Below are positions 59,682 through 62,206 of a stretch of 62,206 bases of DNA, in pieces. The position numbers and the translations under genes were made by a program. The DNA is from Muribaculaceae bacterium (GTDB taxonomy: Bacteria; Bacillota; Clostridia; Lachnospirales; Lachnospiraceae). The notes below the pieces were generated by a model. That model was not told the origin of the DNA. It searched no databases and saw only the letters and a list, made by a program, of their open reading frames with translations. Position 1 is the stretch's first letter; every line of letters begins with the position of its first letter. The stretch spans positions 297,136 through 359,341 of the forward strand of contig JAMPCA010000001.1 in the NCBI GenBank assembly GCA_023666425.1. The letters are read 5' to 3'.

Positions 59682-60107
59682 ATGAAGCGTGAGGACTGGT
59701 CTGTCCCGGCACTGTTGGCCGAGGCGGTGTGTTTAATTTTAGAGGCGGCGTATCTGGTACTTCAAATCTACTGTGGGCTGGAGTACCAGATACCGCCGCA
59801 GAAATGGCTGCTCAATATCGCTATGTCGCTCCTTTCGTATGCGGTTTTTACACTTCTGGCAATCTATCCGGAAAAGATTAACCGCCTGCCTGTGGAGCTG
59901 TGCAGAGGACTGGTGAGACAGCTCTCCGTGCGTATGGTGCGCATCATCAAGCTTGTGTTTGTGGCGGGGCTGATCATTCCCAGCGTGGCAGACGCTTTCG
60001 GTGTGAGGATTTTGGACGCTTACAGCATCCTTGTCATGGGAGCGATCCTTCTCGTGGCGGTCTACTATGAGCTGCGAATCCTAAAAATCCTTAAGGGGAT
60101 GCAGTGA
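59682..60107 (+). CDS. Small membrane protein, unknown function
   Basis: A 141-residue protein with four hydrophobic helices (about 10-30, 43-62, 85-105 and 112-132). I recognise no family. GGGGGAGG precedes the ATG. The last 27 bases overlap the convergent CPBP protease gene. The 70 bases before it contain a repeat of the end of the MATE gene (AAACGTCTGGTG at 59594 and 59629). Confidence 0.7.
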   Translation: MKREDWSVPALLAEAVCLILEAAYLVLQIYCGLEYQIPPQKWLLNIAMSLLSYAVFTLLAIYPEKINRLPVELCRGLVRQLSVRMVRIIKLVFVAGLIIPSVADAFGVRILDAYSILVMGAILLVAVYYELRILKILKGMQ

Positions 60108-60956
60108 ATGCATGACTGCTATTTTTTCCTTTCTGCGCCGGATGCCGAAGATGAAAAGGAAAAGACCAAGCCCCAGGGAGAGGATCGTGGTCAGTATAAT
60201 AATGAGTCCAAGGGCGACCATATTCTCTGCACCCGATAACAGTGGGGAGATTATGGTGCCCCAGATGTTAAAGAGCATGTGCATGAGTATGGAGTAGTAG
60301 ATGCTTCCGCCCTTCTCGCAGATGAAGCCCAGAAGGAAGCCGAGGGCAAAGGCGTAGCAGCCCTGCATCCAGTTCATGTGGAAGGCTCCGAACAGTGCCG
60401 CCTGCATGAGATTGGCGAGCCAGAAGGGAAGCGCCTGCCGTGCGAGCCGCATGGTCACGCCACGGAAAATCAGTTCCTCCCCGATGGGGGCGAGAAGCAC
60501 CGCATATAAGAGCATCGGCAGGGTGTTCGTGTCGCCCAGTCCCGCGTTCTCGATCAGTGATTCGTACTGCTCCATCCACGAGGGCATGACAATGGAAATG
60601 ACGCCCATAATGAGGGCGCAGGCAAACTGGGCGCCAGGGATAATGACAATGACTCCGGCCAGCTGCATACCGCTAAAGGTCTCGGAGAGTTTCGGAAGAA
60701 AATCTCCGCCGCAGCTGTAGTAGTACCAGAGGGAAAAAATCATGGAGCACAGGATGGAAAAGACCATCATGGTCACATAGTTAAAATTCTGGTCTTCCAG
60801 CATCATATTTGAGAGAGCCTCCATGCCAAAACTCTGTCCCGAGAGGACGAGGGAGAGGCCTGCGACGCCCATCATAAAGAAGGTGGCGATAAACTGGAGG
60901 CCAAGAGCCAGCAGAACAGGCAAAAAGGCTGCGAAAAAATATCCGAACTTTCTCAT
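60081..60956 (-). CDS. CPBP-family intramembrane protease
   Basis: A 291-residue protein with seven or eight helices. The metal-site motifs are PIGEELIFRG (EExxxR) and FGAFHMNW (His), as in type II CAAX prenyl endopeptidases and bacteriocin-immunity relatives. The long segment between helix 2 and the motifs is loosely conserved. Substrate unknown. AAGGAGAAAA lies before the ATG. It is divergent from the YerC gene. Confidence 0.88.
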   Translation of the reverse strand: MRKFGYFFAAFLPVLLALGLQFIATFFMMGVAGLSLVLSGQSFGMEALSNMMLEDQNFNYVTMMVFSILCSMIFSLWYYYSCGGDFLPKLSETFSGMQLAGVIVIIPGAQFACALIMGVISIVMPSWMEQYESLIENAGLGDTNTLPMLLYAVLLAPIGEELIFRGVTMRLARQALPFWLANLMQAALFGAFHMNWMQGCYAFALGFLLGFICEKGGSIYYSILMHMLFNIWGTIISPLLSGAENMVALGLIIILTTILSLGLGLFLFIFGIRRRKEKIAVMHSLHPLKDF

Positions 60957-60974
60957 AAAAAATTTTCTCCTTTA

Positions 60975-61003
60975 TTTACTTTAAAACTTTAATATGCTAA
61001 AAT
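60975..61003 (+). promoter_or_regulatory. Promoter of the yerC-like gene
   Basis: TTTACT (60975-60980), 17 bases, TAAAAT (60998-61003) with an extended -10 (TGC). Confidence 0.65.
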
Positions 61004-61054
61004 AATCTGTGTCAGATACACAATTACGCCTATATACAAAGAGGGGGAGACAAT

Positions 61055-61351
61055 ATGAGCAAAAAGCTGAGAACCGAGGCGGTGGATCACTTGTTTGACG
61101 CCATTCTCTGCCTGCAGGACAGGGAGGAGTGCTACACCTTTTTCGAGGATGTATGTACAGTGAATGAGCTGCTCTCACTGTCACAGCGCTTCGAGGTGGC
61201 CGGGATGCTCAGAGACAAAAAAACGTATCTGGATATTGCAGACAAAACCGGAGCGAGCACTGCGACCATCAGCCGCGTAAACCGCTCCCTGAATTATGGC
61301 AACGATGGCTACGATCTGGTGTTCTCCCGGCTTAAGGACAAGGAAGAATAA
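61055..61351 (+). CDS. yerC: YerC/TrpR-like DNA-binding regulator
   Basis: A 98-residue helical protein of the TrpR/YerC group. The helix-turn-helix is LDIADKTGASTATISRVNRSL at about 62-82, well placed at the C-terminal end. The group controls small regulons in Firmicutes; the ligand is not known. GAGGGGGAG precedes the ATG. It converges with the DUF1836 gene; their stop codons abut. Confidence 0.85.
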   Translation: MSKKLRTEAVDHLFDAILCLQDREECYTFFEDVCTVNELLSLSQRFEVAGMLRDKKTYLDIADKTGASTATISRVNRSLNYGNDGYDLVFSRLKDKEE

Positions 61352-61984
61352 TTAGTTGTCCTCCTGCAAAGCCTCTGCGGATTCTGCGGCAGGGCTTCCC
61401 AGATTCAGATTGTCGATCACACTCTCAATAATCATTTTCTTAATGTATACATCAAAGCTCAAAAGGCAGATAAAGCTGAAGGACTGTAAGAAGCTTTGAT
61501 CCTCCACGGGAAAGTCGCCGAAGGTCTCATGGGCGAGCTTGTATTTTTTCCCGAGATCCTTCAGGAGCTTCTCGGATTCTGTCTTCTCCAGATCAAACAC
61601 TTCGTTGTACACATCTTCCATGCAAAATCCTTCCTGCCCGCTGAAATAGTGCTCCGTGAGGGGGTCAAGCATGGTGTGTATATCGCTGATGCTCAGAATG
61701 TTTTTAAAATAGTAGATAAACAAAAGCGTCACAATGTGCTCCTTGGAGTATTTCTTTTTCTCCGGCGCCGGGAGCAGATTGTTCTTCGCGTAGTTGTTGA
61801 TCATGGTCTTGGTCAGAATCTTGTCCTCGTCGTAACGCTTGCAGGCTTTCAGTTCTTCCTCCATAAAGGTCGTGACCTGATCCATGTATAATCCGATATT
61901 CGGAATGTCCTCTGTCTTCACATAGTCGATGGATTTCAGCTTGCGCTGCATATCGGCAAGGAAGCTTTTTACGTCGTCTTCCAT
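61352..61984 (-). CDS. DUF1836 protein, MerR-like DNA-binding domain
   Basis: A 210-residue protein. Residues 50-105 (ILTKTMINNYAKNNLLPAP, then KKYSKEHIVTLL) look like a winged helix of the MerR kind, with a helical C-terminal half. The role is unknown; DUF1836 proteins are common in Firmicutes. GAGGTGAC lies before the ATG at 61984; a longer in-frame start at 62035 has no ribosome site. It lies next to the hairpin-repeat array, read in the opposite direction. Confidence 0.82.
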   Translation of the reverse strand: MEDDVKSFLADMQRKLKSIDYVKTEDIPNIGLYMDQVTTFMEEELKACKRYDEDKILTKTMINNYAKNNLLPAPEKKKYSKEHIVTLLFIYYFKNILSISDIHTMLDPLTEHYFSGQEGFCMEDVYNEVFDLEKTESEKLLKDLGKKYKLAHETFGDFPVEDQSFLQSFSFICLLSFDVYIKKMIIESVIDNLNLGSPAAESAEALQEDN

Positions 61985-62067
61985 ATTTGTCACCTCGTAT
62001 CCAATTATTATATAATATAGAAAACTTAAAGACAAGCTTTTTTCAGCTTTCCCTCCAAAAAAGATTG

Positions 62068-62076
62068 TGATATAAT
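62068..62076 (+). promoter_or_regulatory. Extended -10 promoter of the hairpin array
   Basis: TGATATAAT (62068-62076) is a consensus extended -10 element. The expected start, 6-7 bases on, coincides with the first base of repeat 1 (62081). The -35 region is weak. Confidence 0.65.
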
Positions 62077-62080
62077 TCTT

Positions 62081-62206
62081 GTGGTAAGGAGGGACCCAGC
62101 TTGCTGGGAGGATTCCTTATCACCCAATAAGTGGTAAGGAGGGACCCAGCCTGCTGGGAGGATTCCTTATCACCCAATAAGTGGTAAGGAGGGACCCAGC
62201 CTGCTG
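62081..62206 (+). repeat. Tandem array of 50-bp hairpin repeats, running off the window
   Basis: Two complete units (62081-62130, 62131-62180) and a third partial one (62181-62206) are identical except one base, at unit position 21, in a loop. Each unit folds into a long hairpin: GTGGTAAGGA pairs with TCCTTATCAC (one G-U pair), then after an internal loop CCCAGC pairs with GCTGGG around a 2-base loop. The CACCCAATAA end links units. The unit is not a multiple of three and has no reading frame. A promoter ends right before it. The array is probably transcribed as a structured RNA. Confidence 0.85.

Noticed and set aside
62081-62206. CRISPR array
   Set aside because: The 50-bp units follow each other with no unique spacers and no cas genes are near.

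Overview
The window looks like the chromosome of a strictly anaerobic, Gram-positive gut clostridium of the Lachnospiraceae type. The evidence is a T-box leader over an aspS-gatCAB operon, a class III (oxygen-sensitive) ribonucleotide reductase behind an NrdR box, a sortase with its own substrate, sigma-A promoters with TTGNNN-17-TATAAT spacing and AGGAGG ribosome sites, moderately GC-rich housekeeping genes, and several protein families common in Lachnospiraceae. The species cannot be named from sequence alone.

Layout. 1-600: the end of an integrated mobile element (C-terminal part of a tyrosine recombinase). 600-2773: low-molecular-weight tyrosine phosphatase, an uncharacterised protein and DNA polymerase IV. 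2786-8154: promoter, T-box, aspS and gatCAB, a regulated set for making Asp-tRNA and, by the indirect route, Asn-tRNA. 8168-10858: a membrane HD-GYP/GGDEF cyclic-di-GMP protein on the minus strand. 11001-15952: a ClpX-type unfoldase followed by a YhaO/YhaN (SbcD/SbcC-like) pair. 16641-21138: GH42 beta-galactosidase, then an ECF sigma factor with a membrane RsgI-like anti-sigma factor. 21165-22514: MATE exporter.

22600-33300 is the accessory, repeat-rich part. Two large secreted proteins (22727-26434 and 28123-31719) share almost identical ends around different middles, with a decayed third copy between them. The same stretch holds a complete type I toxin-antitoxin locus (39-residue holin-like toxin plus a convergent antisense RNA), a predicted small RNA with its own promoter and terminator, four copies of one terminator block, an Rpn-type nuclease gene, and fragments of a Phd antitoxin and a DUF3990 protein.

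33355-42828: hisC, a small membrane exporter, an acyltransferase / zinc-ribbon membrane protein / esterase cassette, an O-acetylhomoserine sulfhydrylase and a heterodimeric ABC exporter. 43060-47628: nrdD, sortase B, a cohesin-type wall protein and nrdG in one tightly packed operon; a sortase system sits inside the nrdDG pair. 47652-61984: a FliB-type lysine methylase, an aldolase, a MraY paralogue, a methyltransferase-Hsp33-NadE run, a small FNT channel, a GH13 alpha-glucanase with a second MATE exporter, a CPBP protease, a YerC/TrpR-like regulator and a DUF1836 protein. The window ends inside a tandem array of 50-bp hairpin repeats that begins exactly where a promoter would start transcription (62081 onward).

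Best candidates for undescribed biology: the transcribed hairpin array at the right edge, the sortase/cohesin pair embedded between nrdD and nrdG, the ECF sigma/RsgI-like pair with a palindrome around its promoter, and the mosaic surface-protein locus with its toxin-antitoxin and small RNA.
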